From NCBI RefSeq assembly GCF_017352195.1, contig NZ_CP071445.1, positions 1,364,001 to 1,428,000 on the forward strand: a stretch of 64,000 nt of DNA, read 5' to 3'. This stretch comes from Sedimentibacter sp. zth1 (GTDB taxonomy: Bacteria > Bacillota > Clostridia > Tissierellales > Sedimentibacteraceae). Below the pieces are notes generated by a model that saw only the letters and a program-made list of their open reading frames with translations, was not told the DNA's origin and made no database searches. Within the stretch, counting starts at the first letter, position 1; every line of letters starts with the position of its first letter. A program made the translations under genes and the position numbers. Below, in pieces: positions 42,362 to 50,798 of this stretch.

Positions 42362-44140
42362 CTAATGCTCATATTGTAATTTGTATAGTTTATAATACAT
42401 ACCATGGTTTGTCAATAACTCTTGGTGTGTTCCCTGTTCAACTATTCTACCCTTATGCATTACAATTATTTTATCCACATTTTGAATAGTTGAAAGTCTA
42501 TGAGCTACAACCAAAGTTGTTCTATCTTTCATAATCTTTCCTAAAGCATCTTGTATTAAACTTTCTGTCTCAGTATCTATATTTGCTGTTGCTTCATCCA
42601 GTATTAATACCTTAGGTTTGAAAGCAAGAGTTCTTGCAAAGGATAATAACTGCCTTTGTCCAGCTGAAAACGCTGCACCTCTCTCTATAACCTCATCATC
42701 GTAACCATTTTTTAATTTATTTACAAAACCATCTGCATTTACATACTTTGATGCCTTATAAATGTCATCATCACTAATCTTATCATTTTTAAGTCTTATA
42801 TTGCTCTTGATATCACCAGTAAATAAAAATACATCTTGAAGCATTTGACCAATTTGCATTCTTAAATTATCGACCTTGATATTTTTTATATTTATCCCAT
42901 CAAGAAGAATTTCTCCCTTTTGTATATCATAATATCTACCTATCAAATTTTGTATTGTAGTTTTTCCAGCACCAGTTGCCCCAACGAAAGCAATATTTTG
43001 TCCAGGCATAACCTTAAATGATATATCTTTAAGTATCCATTCACCCTCATTGTATGCAAACCAAACATTTTTGAATTCTATTTGTCCTTTAATGTCCTTT
43101 AATTCAATTGCATTATTACTGTCAATAATATCTGACTCTTCATCCAGCAAACTAAATATTCTTTCAGCAGATGCTGATGCTGATTGAACTATATTTAACT
43201 GTTCAGCTAATTCTTGTATAGGTTGAAAAAATTTACTTATATATCTTTGAAAAACAACTATTGTACCAATGGTTATTTCATTTGCAAAATATAATTTTCC
43301 TCCAAACCATAATAACAATATAAGTGAAACTATATTTAATAAATACATACTTGGTCTGTATATAGAATATATAATAATTTGTTTTGTACGTCTTTTTCTT
43401 AATTGCTCACTTTTATCTTTGAATTTTCGTAGCATTTTATTTTCCACTGCAAAAATTTGTACAACTTTCATACCTGAAACATGTTCTGCTACAAATGAGT
43501 TCAATTCAGATATCCTTCTTCTAATTTGTCTGTAATTTTTCTTAGAAATTTTAGTAAATATAATAGTAAACAAAATTATAAATGGTATAACTGTAAATGT
43601 CATAAGTGATAGTTTTTTATTATAGCTTATCATTGTAATGATAACACCACCCAAAACACAAACACTTTTTAAAACATTTACTATAACGCTTGTATACATT
43701 TCATTTAGAGTTTCTATATCATTGGTTGCCCTAGTAACAAGTTTTCCATTTGGATTGTTATTATAAAAATTAATTGATAGTTTATGTAAATGCTTAAATA
43801 CATCCATTCTTATGTTATAGATTACCTTCTGTCCAACATATGAAAGTACTATAGCTTGCAAATAACTTAATACAAATATTACAAATATTATTCCTACATA
43901 TTTTAAAGCATTATATACTATCTCTCTAGCTGCTGAATCAGTAGGTTCTTTTATATTGTCAACTATAATATCAGTAACCTTACCAATAATGATAGGCTGT
44001 GATAATTCTAGATAAACAATACCTACAATGAATACACAAGCAATTATGAACCAACCTATATGTGGCTTTGCATATAATAATAATCTTTTCAAAGTTTTAG
44101 GATTATATTTCTTTTTATTATCAACTTTTTTTGCTTTCAT
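42362..44140 (-). CDS. ABC exporter half-transporter, catalytically competent subunit
   Basis: A 592-residue type IV exporter half: six membrane helices (about 30-310) and an ATPase domain with Walker A GATGAGKTT, Walker B VLILDEATANID with catalytic Glu, and switch His in VVAHRLST. The signature is FSAGQ, not LSGGQ. It is 9 bp downstream of the other half and should form a heterodimer like BmrCD or YheHI, which export drugs, lipids or peptides. The substrate cannot be told. GGAGG precedes the start. Confidence 0.93.
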   Translation of the reverse strand: MKAKKVDNKKKYNPKTLKRLLLYAKPHIGWFIIACVFIVGIVYLELSQPIIIGKVTDIIVDNIKEPTDSAAREIVYNALKYVGIIFVIFVLSYLQAIVLSYVGQKVIYNIRMDVFKHLHKLSINFYNNNPNGKLVTRATNDIETLNEMYTSVIVNVLKSVCVLGGVIITMISYNKKLSLMTFTVIPFIILFTIIFTKISKKNYRQIRRRISELNSFVAEHVSGMKVVQIFAVENKMLRKFKDKSEQLRKRRTKQIIIYSIYRPSMYLLNIVSLILLLWFGGKLYFANEITIGTIVVFQRYISKFFQPIQELAEQLNIVQSASASAERIFSLLDEESDIIDSNNAIELKDIKGQIEFKNVWFAYNEGEWILKDISFKVMPGQNIAFVGATGAGKTTIQNLIGRYYDIQKGEILLDGINIKNIKVDNLRMQIGQMLQDVFLFTGDIKSNIRLKNDKISDDDIYKASKYVNADGFVNKLKNGYDDEVIERGAAFSAGQRQLLSFARTLAFKPKVLILDEATANIDTETESLIQDALGKIMKDRTTLVVAHRLSTIQNVDKIIVMHKGRIVEQGTHQELLTNHGMYYKLYKLQYEH

Positions 44141-44149
44141 TTCTACCTC

Positions 44150-45937
44150 CTACACTTCTTCATCAATCATTTTTTCAAGCAATTGTTTTTGGTAAAGTGA
44201 ATTATATAGTCCTTTGTTAGCTACTAATTGCTCATGATTACCTTGTTCAACTATTTTGCCCTCATCTATAACAATAATATGGTTTGCATTTTGAATTGTT
44301 GAAATCCTATGCGCAATAATTATATTTGTTTTTTCTTTTCTTTTTACGTTTAAATTTTTAAGTATTTTTTCTTCAGTATCTGTATCAACAGCTGATACCG
44401 AATCATCTAATATCAGTATTTCCGGATCTTTTATTAGAGCCCTCGCCATTGAAACACGTTGTTTTTGTCCTCCTGAAAGCGTTACGCCTCTTTCTCCAAC
44501 TACCGTATCGTATCCTTCATTAAAATCTGCAATATTTTCATGCACACAAGCAAATTCAGTTGCTGCAATTACATCATCTTGAGATAATGTTCCATCACTA
44601 AAATCAACATTGTCTTTTATGGTATCAGAAAACAAAAAATTATCCTGTGGAACATAGCCAATATTTTTTCTAAGTGTTTCCAATGGAATATCCAAAATAT
44701 CACGTTCACCTATGTATATACTGTCCCTATCGACATCATAAAGCCTTAAAAGTAAATTTACAAGAGTTGTCTTACCACTACCTGTTCTACCCACGATGCC
44801 CAATGTTTCTCCTTTTTCTAATTTAAAAGAAACATCTTTTAGAACATATTCGTCGCTATCAGGATATTTATAATTTAAATTATGTACCCTAATACTTCCA
44901 TCATATTTCTCAATTCTCTCTATATTTTCACTGTCTTTAATTTCAACTTTTTCATTTAATACTGACTCTATTCTTTTCAATGCTGCTGAACCCATAGTAA
45001 TCGCATTAATTGTAATTCCAATAGCCATCATTGGCCATACTAGCATTCCTAAAAACTGAATAAATGCAGCAAAATCCCCAACACTTATAGTGCCATTTAA
45101 AGAAATATATCCTCCAAAGCCTATAGCAATTGCTAAAGATAATCCAGAAATTAGATTCATTATTGGATGCATACCAGCTTGAATTTTAGCCAAATTCATA
45201 TTTTTTGTAAAATAATTTTTGTTTATTTCTTTAAAAGCTTCAATTTCCTTATCCTGTTGTACAAAAGCTTTTATAACCTTAATACCAGATAAGTCTTCTT
45301 GTACAAAATCCGAAATACCTGCGAATGCCTCTTGTCTTTCAGTAAACCTTCTAAACAATCTCGGTCCAATAATAGTAGTAGTAAGTGCTATAAGTAAAAG
45401 AGGTATTACCGCTGCTATTGTTAACAAAACATTTATTTGAGTGACCATATTATATATTGTAAAAATACACAAAGCTATAACATCAAATAACATCATCATA
45501 CCCATTCCCATGGCATTTCTTACAGCCTCTAAATCGTTTGTTATATATGCCATAATTTCACCTGTTTTATGATGGTTATAATACCTTTGAGAAAGCAACT
45601 GTAAATGTTCAAACAAATCATTTCTAATGTCTCTCTCTATTTTTCTTGATGCTCCAAAAATAAAATATCTCCACATAATTCTACCAATAACGATAAATAA
45701 AGCAAGCATCGCTATATTAATTAGTTTGCTATTTATTCCACTAAACTGGATACTTCCATCTTCAAAGCCATCAATTACATTGCCTATAATAATTGGAACC
45801 TTTGTTTGTAAAAAGTCTATCATTATTAAGAAAACAATTCCAATAATGTATTCTATTTTATATTTTGCTATAAAGCTTCTTATATAAGGACTTTTTAGCA
45901 TACTCATCATGCTATCTTTTCCTTTTTTTATGTTCAT
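44150..45937 (-). CDS. ABC exporter half-transporter, degenerate-site subunit
   Basis: A 595-residue partner of the neighbouring exporter half, with six membrane helices and an ATPase domain: Walker A GRTGSGKTT, signature LSGGQKQRVS, and Walker B ILILDDSVSAVD, where Asp replaces the catalytic Glu. This asymmetry is usual for heterodimeric exporters of the BmrC/YheI type. I place the start at MNIKKGKD, nine bases after GGAGG. A TTG three codons earlier touches that site. Upstream lies the mobile-element remnant, so this gene marks the edge of conserved chromosome. Confidence 0.93.
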   Translation of the reverse strand: MNIKKGKDSMMSMLKSPYIRSFIAKYKIEYIIGIVFLIMIDFLQTKVPIIIGNVIDGFEDGSIQFSGINSKLINIAMLALFIVIGRIMWRYFIFGASRKIERDIRNDLFEHLQLLSQRYYNHHKTGEIMAYITNDLEAVRNAMGMGMMMLFDVIALCIFTIYNMVTQINVLLTIAAVIPLLLIALTTTIIGPRLFRRFTERQEAFAGISDFVQEDLSGIKVIKAFVQQDKEIEAFKEINKNYFTKNMNLAKIQAGMHPIMNLISGLSLAIAIGFGGYISLNGTISVGDFAAFIQFLGMLVWPMMAIGITINAITMGSAALKRIESVLNEKVEIKDSENIERIEKYDGSIRVHNLNYKYPDSDEYVLKDVSFKLEKGETLGIVGRTGSGKTTLVNLLLRLYDVDRDSIYIGERDILDIPLETLRKNIGYVPQDNFLFSDTIKDNVDFSDGTLSQDDVIAATEFACVHENIADFNEGYDTVVGERGVTLSGGQKQRVSMARALIKDPEILILDDSVSAVDTDTEEKILKNLNVKRKEKTNIIIAHRISTIQNANHIIVIDEGKIVEQGNHEQLVANKGLYNSLYQKQLLEKMIDEEV

Positions 45938-45946
45938 AATTGTCAA

Positions 45947-46298
45947 CCTCCATTTATAAGTTTATATTTAGCACAAGTATTATTGTATACTAAGAAACAA
46001 AATTTTGCAAAAGATTTTTACAAAATTTCCAAAATATTTTTGTTAATAATTATAAACTTTTATGTAAGAGCTAATAACTTGCAGCTTTAAAGAATAAATA
46101 TTTTTCGCACTAATTTTCATAGAAATACAGCGAAAATCTCTCAATTGCGGTAAAATAAAAGAAAAAACTTTTTCGCATTGGATGATTGTATGAGTAAGTG
46201 GTTGAGAAAAGCTGATAAAAGAAAAATAAAAGAGCAAGATGTGGATTTTTAAAATACTTAATTGCTAGTGAAGATATTTAAATTAAGGGGTTTAAAAT
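45947..46298. other. gene-poor edge of the mobile-element remnant
   Basis: AT-rich stretch with a TTTTCGC/GCGAAAA inverted repeat at 46102-46136 and a third TTTTTCGCA nearby at 46170. A short open tail (FFALDDCMSKWLRKADKRK and on, ending about 46252 on the plus strand) reads like the C-terminus of a lost protein, but I cannot identify it. Confidence 0.5.
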
Positions 46299-46516
46299 AT
46301 GGAAAAAGGAAAAACTATTAAGCAACTTGCTGATGAAATAGGAGTATCAAAAACAGCTATAAGAAATAAGCTAAATGACGAAATAAAAACTATGTTTGCG
46401 AAGTTTCCGATTCGGATTCCGATTTTTCAAAATTATCAAGTATTATCAATGTGTTAGAAGATAGCACAAAGTTACTTCAAGAGCAACTGAAAGAAAAAGA
46501 TAAACAAAAAGAATAG
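46299..46516 (+). pseudogene. frameshifted plasmid-type replication-associated protein (DUF536-like)
   Basis: The frame opens MEKGKTIKQLADEIGVSKTAIRNKLNDEIKT with a good ribosome binding site (AAGGGG), a helix-turn-helix N-terminus like that of small plasmid replication or partition accessory proteins (DUF536 type). It then runs out of frame at about 46395 and stops at a TAG near 46458. The continuing coding sense is in another frame (DSDSDFSKLSSIINVLEDSTKLLQEQLKEKDKQKE), the usual coiled-coil tail of these proteins. The central part is missing, so the gene is both shortened and frameshifted. Confidence 0.7.
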
Positions 46517-46528
46517 TAATTTAAAATT

Positions 46529-46562
46529 AAAAGCATCCTAATTTGTTAATAGGATGCTTTTA
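46529..46562. terminator. bidirectional terminator
   Basis: Perfect 10-bp stem AAAGCATCCT/AGGATGCTTT with an 11-nt loop, between the rep-like pseudogene and the convergent small membrane protein gene. Confidence 0.85.
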
Positions 46563-46586
46563 ATATAATCATTTATATTATTATTA

Positions 46587-46799
46587 TTATGGATTACCGG
46601 CAAATGTATTTGTATGGTATTTTTTTCCTGTAAGCTTGTCAAATACTATATCTTCACTTTCTCCACTAAAATATTCGTATCTATTATAATTTACGTATAT
46701 TAAAGTAGAAATAATTATGCTTAATCCTATAACGACACTAAGTAAATATAAATAAAATTTATTTGATTTATTATTTTTATTATCCATTTTATTATCCAT
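46587..46799 (-). CDS. Small single-pass membrane protein, orphan
   Basis: A 70-residue protein: polar Asn/Lys-rich N-terminus (MDNKMDNKNNKSNK), one transmembrane segment (FYLYLLSVVIGLSIIISTLIYV, about 16-37), and an outward tail with FDKLTGKKYHTNTFAGNP. No family recognised. It lies 8 bp downstream of the secreted protein gene and is probably co-expressed with it. The two may form a secreted factor and membrane partner pair, for example in immunity, but nothing in the sequence proves that. Confidence 0.65.
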   Translation of the reverse strand: MDNKMDNKNNKSNKFYLYLLSVVIGLSIIISTLIYVNYNRYEYFSGESEDIVFDKLTGKKYHTNTFAGNP

Positions 46800-46807
46800 G
46801 ATGATCT

Positions 46808-47563
46808 TTATTTCTCTTTCTCATAAAGGTCATTTGTCATATATCGTCCTCCATTTGGTTTATAAGCCCACCCTGAAGAATATACTTCATCTCCTTCAAG
46901 AATATCGAATGTATATTTAGTTTTATATTCCCATATTTCAAATTCTCTATAATAGCCTTCAGGTATCGAAACGCTTACTTCCCATTCTTTCTCTTCAGCA
47001 AATCCAATTTCACCACCAAGTTTTAATTCAACAATACCTTTAACTTTACCACTGGCCTCTCCATATAATTGATAAGTAGATGCAGTTTTGACTGTATGTG
47101 TAAACTCCGCTTCTCCCTCTATCGTAAACGGAACTCCTTCAGACGGAGTGTACCATTTATTACCTGCGTACGTCCAATTTCCAACATTGTATGTTGACAT
47201 TAAAACAAATTCAGTTTTATTAAATTCAGTTTTTAAGTTATTCTCTTGTGGTAAAATATAAGTAATTGTTCTTGATTTAAGTTTTCCTTGGCCTGTTTTA
47301 TCAATTTTTTTAAGTTCTTCTTCATCTGTAATTTCTACAATATAAACAATCTCATCAGTTTTAGAATAAGTTTTTAAAGTTGCACCTTTTTCTAAATACA
47401 TTAATATTTCGTCGTAAATATTGACATAAGATTCTTCAATATTTAGATCATTATTTACATCATTTGTTACATCACTTGCCGTCATAGCATTTACTGGTGT
47501 TAATCCAATAAATAGTACCCCTATTAGTGTAGCTGTTAAAATACTTTTAATTTTTTTCAACAT
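46808..47563 (-). CDS. Secreted protein of unknown function
   Basis: A 251-residue protein with a clear signal peptide (KKIKSILTATLIGVLFIGLTPVNA, cleavage after AMA-like region near residue 26). The mature part is beta-rich with aromatic clusters (VGNWTYAGNKWYTPSEGVPFTIEGEAEF; YYREFEIWEYKTKYTF), no cysteines and no enzyme motif. The sequence around residues 140-230 is suggestive of a beta-sandwich. It has a GGGGG ribosome binding site and sits in the mobile remnant. It could be a bacteriocin-like or adhesin-like cargo. This is not supported by any motif. Confidence 0.7.
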   Translation of the reverse strand: MLKKIKSILTATLIGVLFIGLTPVNAMTASDVTNDVNNDLNIEESYVNIYDEILMYLEKGATLKTYSKTDEIVYIVEITDEEELKKIDKTGQGKLKSRTITYILPQENNLKTEFNKTEFVLMSTYNVGNWTYAGNKWYTPSEGVPFTIEGEAEFTHTVKTASTYQLYGEASGKVKGIVELKLGGEIGFAEEKEWEVSVSIPEGYYREFEIWEYKTKYTFDILEGDEVYSSGWAYKPNGGRYMTNDLYEKEK

Positions 47564-47731
47564 TTTTGTTTCCCCCTAAAAAATTATTTATTTTATATAC
47601 CTCTATATTATAACATTTTTATCATAAATTATAATTTAGTTTTATTGACATATAATATCAAAAAATGAAATTTAATGTCATTAGCATATTTATTATTAAC
47701 AAAATATCGGTTAAATTTAGATATTAATTTA

Positions 47732-47941
47732 TTATTTACACTCAATTAAAAACACTCTATTTCGGTCATCTAACATTTGACTTGGATCTGGTAATGGTAT
47801 ATTTTCATCAATGTAATATCCTACAACTAATTTAAGGGCATCTTTTGCCATTTCTAAAGCATGTTCAATACTATTTCCAAAAGTTATACATTCAGGGAAG
47901 TCTGGAAAGGTCACATTAAATTTCCACTTTTCATCTGTCAT
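47732..47941 (-). CDS. HicB-like antitoxin domain protein, solitary
   Basis: A 69-residue protein with the partial RNase-H-like fold of HicB/UPF0150: FNVTFPDFPECITFGNSIEHALEMAKDALKLVVGYYIDENIPLPDPS. HicB neutralises the HicA mRNA interferase in type II toxin-antitoxin pairs. No HicA partner (a 60-80 residue protein with a conserved His) is present on either side, and no ribosome binding site precedes the ATG. No DNA-binding domain follows. It may be an orphaned remnant or a stand-alone HicB. Confidence 0.72.
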   Translation of the reverse strand: MTDEKWKFNVTFPDFPECITFGNSIEHALEMAKDALKLVVGYYIDENIPLPDPSQMLDDRNRVFLIECK

Positions 47942-47989
47942 AATTAGACATGGATAATTTACTTTTTTCTTTATTTTTCAATATCTCCT

Positions 47990-48592
47990 TTACTTAAATT
48001 TGATTATGTAAACGATAATTATAAATAATATTGGGGTAATAAATAGATTTATGTATGTGAGTATGTCAATAAACTTGTTTCTTCGCAGAAACGATTTAAA
48101 GCGATTTTTAGCATTACTTTTTATTTCTTCAACTTCTTGTACATATTTTTCAGTTTCGTTGGTTATTTGACTAAATAAATTTCTTATGGAGCTATTTGTA
48201 TTATCGTTCATGCTCGATACCTTTTGATTTATTGGTTCTAGTGCTTTCTCTATCTCTTGTGAGATTGTCTTTTCTAGTAAGCTGTTGCTCTCGTTTAACT
48301 TGTTGACTTTGCTGTTCACCTGTTCTACTAATTGACTTAATTGCTTGTTCAACTCCTGATATTTTATTGTTGATTGATTCAAGCTCTCTTTTAGCAGAGT
48401 GTTCTCGTATTCCATTCTTGCTATTGAGCTTAACTCCTTTAATGTCATATTGTTTAAGCCTTGCATATCCTTGACGTTCTCGTTTTTCTGTTGGTAAAAG
48501 TCTTTGATACTTTGCTCTTTGTATTGGGTTAATTGGTCTATATCCTCTTGTATTTGTTTCTCTTTGTTTTTCTCTATTTCTTTCAAATTCAT
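47990..48592 (-). CDS. MobB/MbeB-like mobilization protein overlapping the relaxase frame
   Basis: A 200-residue protein: long coiled coil (about 1-165) and a C-terminal transmembrane hairpin-like segment (ILTYINLFITPILFIIIVYIIKFK). Its start (MNLKEIEK) is supported by AAAGGAGA nine bases upstream. It overlaps the last 390 bp of the relaxase remnant in a different frame. This layout and topology recall MbeB of ColE1 and MobB of RSF1010, small mobilization proteins encoded within the relaxase gene that help link the relaxosome to the membrane or coupling protein. No sequence similarity can be claimed without a search. Confidence 0.65.
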   Translation of the reverse strand: MNLKEIEKNKEKQIQEDIDQLTQYKEQSIKDFYQQKNENVKDMQGLNNMTLKELSSIARMEYENTLLKESLNQSTIKYQELNKQLSQLVEQVNSKVNKLNESNSLLEKTISQEIEKALEPINQKVSSMNDNTNSSIRNLFSQITNETEKYVQEVEEIKSNAKNRFKSFLRRNKFIDILTYINLFITPILFIIIVYIIKFK

Positions 48593-48962
48593 GTAATAAG
48601 TTCTCCTTTCCGTATTCGGTTCTAAACGTTTTTTCAAGATTAGAGTTTCGTACTTTGTGTCCGTCTTTATCGGTAAAGGTAATATATTTTCTGTTGTCTT
48701 GCCAATTTACTTTATAACCTTGTTTTTCCATAAGGTTTATAAACTCATTTTTATTTGTAGCTATTGATTTTGCCTTGTTTACGTCAAGTGCTGTGTCTAG
48801 TACATAGCTCTTATATTCAGATTTTGCTCCTTTTTCAATAGCTTTAAATTTGCCTATTTCGTAAGTGCTTATATTCTCGCTATGTTCATGCTTTGGAATG
48901 ATTGATAAATTATGCTCTTTGCATATCTTGTCTGATTGTGGAGAAAATTTTAAAAAAGATTT
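48201..48962 (-). pseudogene. N-terminally truncated MOB-type relaxase (C-terminal part)
   Basis: The frame is open from a stop at about 48965 to 48201. It starts inside a relaxase: FSPQSDKICKEHNLSIIPK corresponds to the region after the HUH histidines of MobA/VirD2-type nucleases. NKNEFINLMEKQGYKVNW, KYITFTDKDGHKVRNSNLEKTF matches their usual C-terminal domain. The catalytic Tyr and the three His are missing, so it cannot nick DNA. An internal ATG (48731) makes a shorter apparent gene. It indicates a mobilizable plasmid or integrated element that has decayed. Confidence 0.82.
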
Positions 48963-49008
48963 TTATTTGGATATAGTTTAGTTTAATGAAATTTATTCTT
49001 TGCCGCTG

Positions 49009-49044
49009 ATAACTTGTATAATAACTTGTATAATAACTTGTATT
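49009..49044. repeat. three 12-bp direct repeats before coaX
   Basis: ATAACTTGTATA-type units repeat three times with 12-bp period. The third contributes the -35 region of the coaX promoter. They lie at the junction of the mobile remnant and the housekeeping chromosome. Confidence 0.85.
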
Positions 49045-49065
49045 AATAATTATTTATGCTATAAT
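49038..49065 (+). promoter_or_regulatory. coaX promoter
   Basis: TTGTAT, 16 bp, TATAAT, about 40 bp before the ATG of coaX. Confidence 0.7.
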
Positions 49066-49104
49066 ATTTATGAATTTAATAAGTGATTTTACGGAGGTAA
49101 TAAT

Positions 49105-49878
49105 ATGATTTTAGTAGTTGATATTGGAAATACAAATATAATTTTAGGAGTTTATAAAGATGATAATCTTCTTGGAAATTGGAAAATGCTTACTAGAAAT
49201 GTAAAAACCTCTGATGAATATGGAATGTGCATACTTAATCTTTTACAGTTTAATAATATAAATTATAAAGAAATTAGAAGCGCCATTATTTCTTCTGTTG
49301 TACCAAATATTATCCATTCCTTTACAAACTCTATAAAAAGATATTTTAACATTGAACCACTAGTTGTGGGACCAGGTATAAAAACAGGATTGATGATTAA
49401 ATCAGAAAATCCTAAAGAGGTTGGTGGAGGTAGAATTGTTAATGCAGTAGCAGCAATTGAGCTTTATGGTGGTCCAATAATTGTTATTAATTTCGGTACA
49501 GCAACTACATTTGATGTAATAAACAAAAAAAGTGAGTTTTTATATGGAATTACATCACCAGGTATACAAATTAGTGCAGATGCCTTATATTCTAAAACAG
49601 CTCAACTTCCTAATATAGAGATTAAAAAACCTAAATCAATACTTGCAAAAAATACTATAACTAGCATGCAAGCAGGACTTGTTTTCGGATATATAGGTCA
49701 AACAGAATATATAATAAAGAAAATTAAAGAAGAACTAAAAAATACGAATATAAAAGTTATTGCAACTGGAGGCCTTGGCAAAATCATCAGCAATGAGACT
49801 TCTGAAATTGATATATATGATTCTGAGCTTCTGCTAAAAGGATTAAAAATAATTCATGATAAAAACATTCAAATGTAA
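49105..49878 (+). CDS. coaX: Type III pantothenate kinase
   Basis: A 257-residue ASKHA-fold enzyme that phosphorylates pantothenate, the first step of coenzyme A synthesis. The N-terminal phosphate motif MILVVDIGNTNIILGVY, the central GGGRIVNAVAAIELYGGPIIVINFGTATTFDVI (Asp/Thr metal and nucleotide sites) and the later VIATGGLGKII are typical of CoaX. Length is normal. GGAGG lies eight bases upstream. It stands alone in its transcription unit on the plus strand and ends at a hairpin terminator shared with the convergent ytxC-like gene. Confidence 0.96.
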   Translation: MILVVDIGNTNIILGVYKDDNLLGNWKMLTRNVKTSDEYGMCILNLLQFNNINYKEIRSAIISSVVPNIIHSFTNSIKRYFNIEPLVVGPGIKTGLMIKSENPKEVGGGRIVNAVAAIELYGGPIIVINFGTATTFDVINKKSEFLYGITSPGIQISADALYSKTAQLPNIEIKKPKSILAKNTITSMQAGLVFGYIGQTEYIIKKIKEELKNTNIKVIATGGLGKIISNETSEIDIYDSELLLKGLKIIHDKNIQM

Positions 49879-49883
49879 AAAAT

Positions 49884-49904
49884 AGACCACCATTTTGGTG
49901 GTCT
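49884..49904. terminator. bidirectional terminator between coaX and ytxC
   Basis: Perfect 8-bp stem AGACCACC/GGTGGTCT with a five-base loop. T-rich tails occur on the minus strand (TATTTTTTAC) and more weakly on the plus strand. Confidence 0.85.
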
Positions 49905-50743
49905 TATGTTTTGCAGTATTCACAACTAGTGCAAAATTTTATTCTATCTACAAATAGTTTATTAATTATATCTATAGTATTTTTTGTCGTTTGGTCAACT
50001 TCCTCATCTTCATTTGGTAAATGTAAAATTATTTGTTTCGGAGATATAGTTATTATCAAATTAATAATGCTTTCATCGTACACTATTTCTGAAGGCTCTA
50101 ACTCTTCTGAAAATTCAACATCTGTAACTATACTAATTTTTCTCATATTTTCATCATAAATTTGCAATTTCTTATTTTTGTATATAATATTTATAATGTT
50201 TTTATTACTTGATTCATCATCAGAAAAATATTTCAATATGTTTATAAAGTTATAATATTCCTTTTTTATTAAATGATCATCTATACATTTTTCAACTATT
50301 TGCTCTACGTAAGCAATTATAAATTTCAATCTAAACTTAATAAACCCATAAATATTTATAGTGTCATACTCTTCTAAATATTCTTTTATTTTATTTTTGA
50401 ATATTAAATATGTTTTTAAATCATTATTTATATTCTCATATATATTTTTCTTAATATTATCTACTTCTTGTTCTTCAAAATAAAAATAGCTTTCCTCTAA
50501 ATACTCGTAACACTTTAGTATCATATATTCTTTTATAACATTGTTTATTTTTTTCGTTATAATTTCTAAACTTTCAGCTTTTCGTTCAATATTTTTTATA
50601 CTATAAACAATTTTATCATATCCATTATTGTGAGTATCTAACATAATTGATATGTTTTCATCTTCTAAATCAGTTAAAATATTAATTAAATTATAATACT
50701 TAATATTGTCTTTTCTATCAATTTCTAATGATAAAAGCTCCAA
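49904..50743 (-). CDS. ytxC: YtxC-like sporulation protein
   Basis: A 279-residue soluble protein similar in length and layout to YtxC, a protein of unknown function conserved in spore formers. Visible features are the central FIKFRLKFIIAYVEQIVEKCIDDHLIKKEYYNFINILKYF segment (split as FRLKFIIAYVEQIVEKCID and EYYNFINILKYF) and a C-terminal cysteine triad CTSCEYC. No catalytic motif is recognised. The gene is monocistronic and convergent with coaX. Recognition rests on the pattern and the cysteine tail, so I am moderately sure. Confidence 0.75.
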   Translation of the reverse strand: MELLSLEIDRKDNIKYYNLINILTDLEDENISIMLDTHNNGYDKIVYSIKNIERKAESLEIITKKINNVIKEYMILKCYEYLEESYFYFEEQEVDNIKKNIYENINNDLKTYLIFKNKIKEYLEEYDTINIYGFIKFRLKFIIAYVEQIVEKCIDDHLIKKEYYNFINILKYFSDDESSNKNIINIIYKNKKLQIYDENMRKISIVTDVEFSEELEPSEIVYDESIINLIITISPKQIILHLPNEDEEVDQTTKNTIDIINKLFVDRIKFCTSCEYCKT

Positions 50744-50798
50744 TTTGCCACTCCTCTCTAGAATAATTATTTGCCTTTATCATTTGCAACTTTACTAT

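Noticed and set aside
46043-46237. A 64-codon minus-strand frame at the edge of the mobile remnant
   Set aside because: No ribosome binding site, low-complexity composition, and it covers inverted repeats; not supported as a gene.
46070-49020. Possible attachment-site repeats (TAACTTG) at both ends of the mobile remnant
   Set aside because: The shared core is only about seven bases in AT-rich DNA, too short to claim an att pair.
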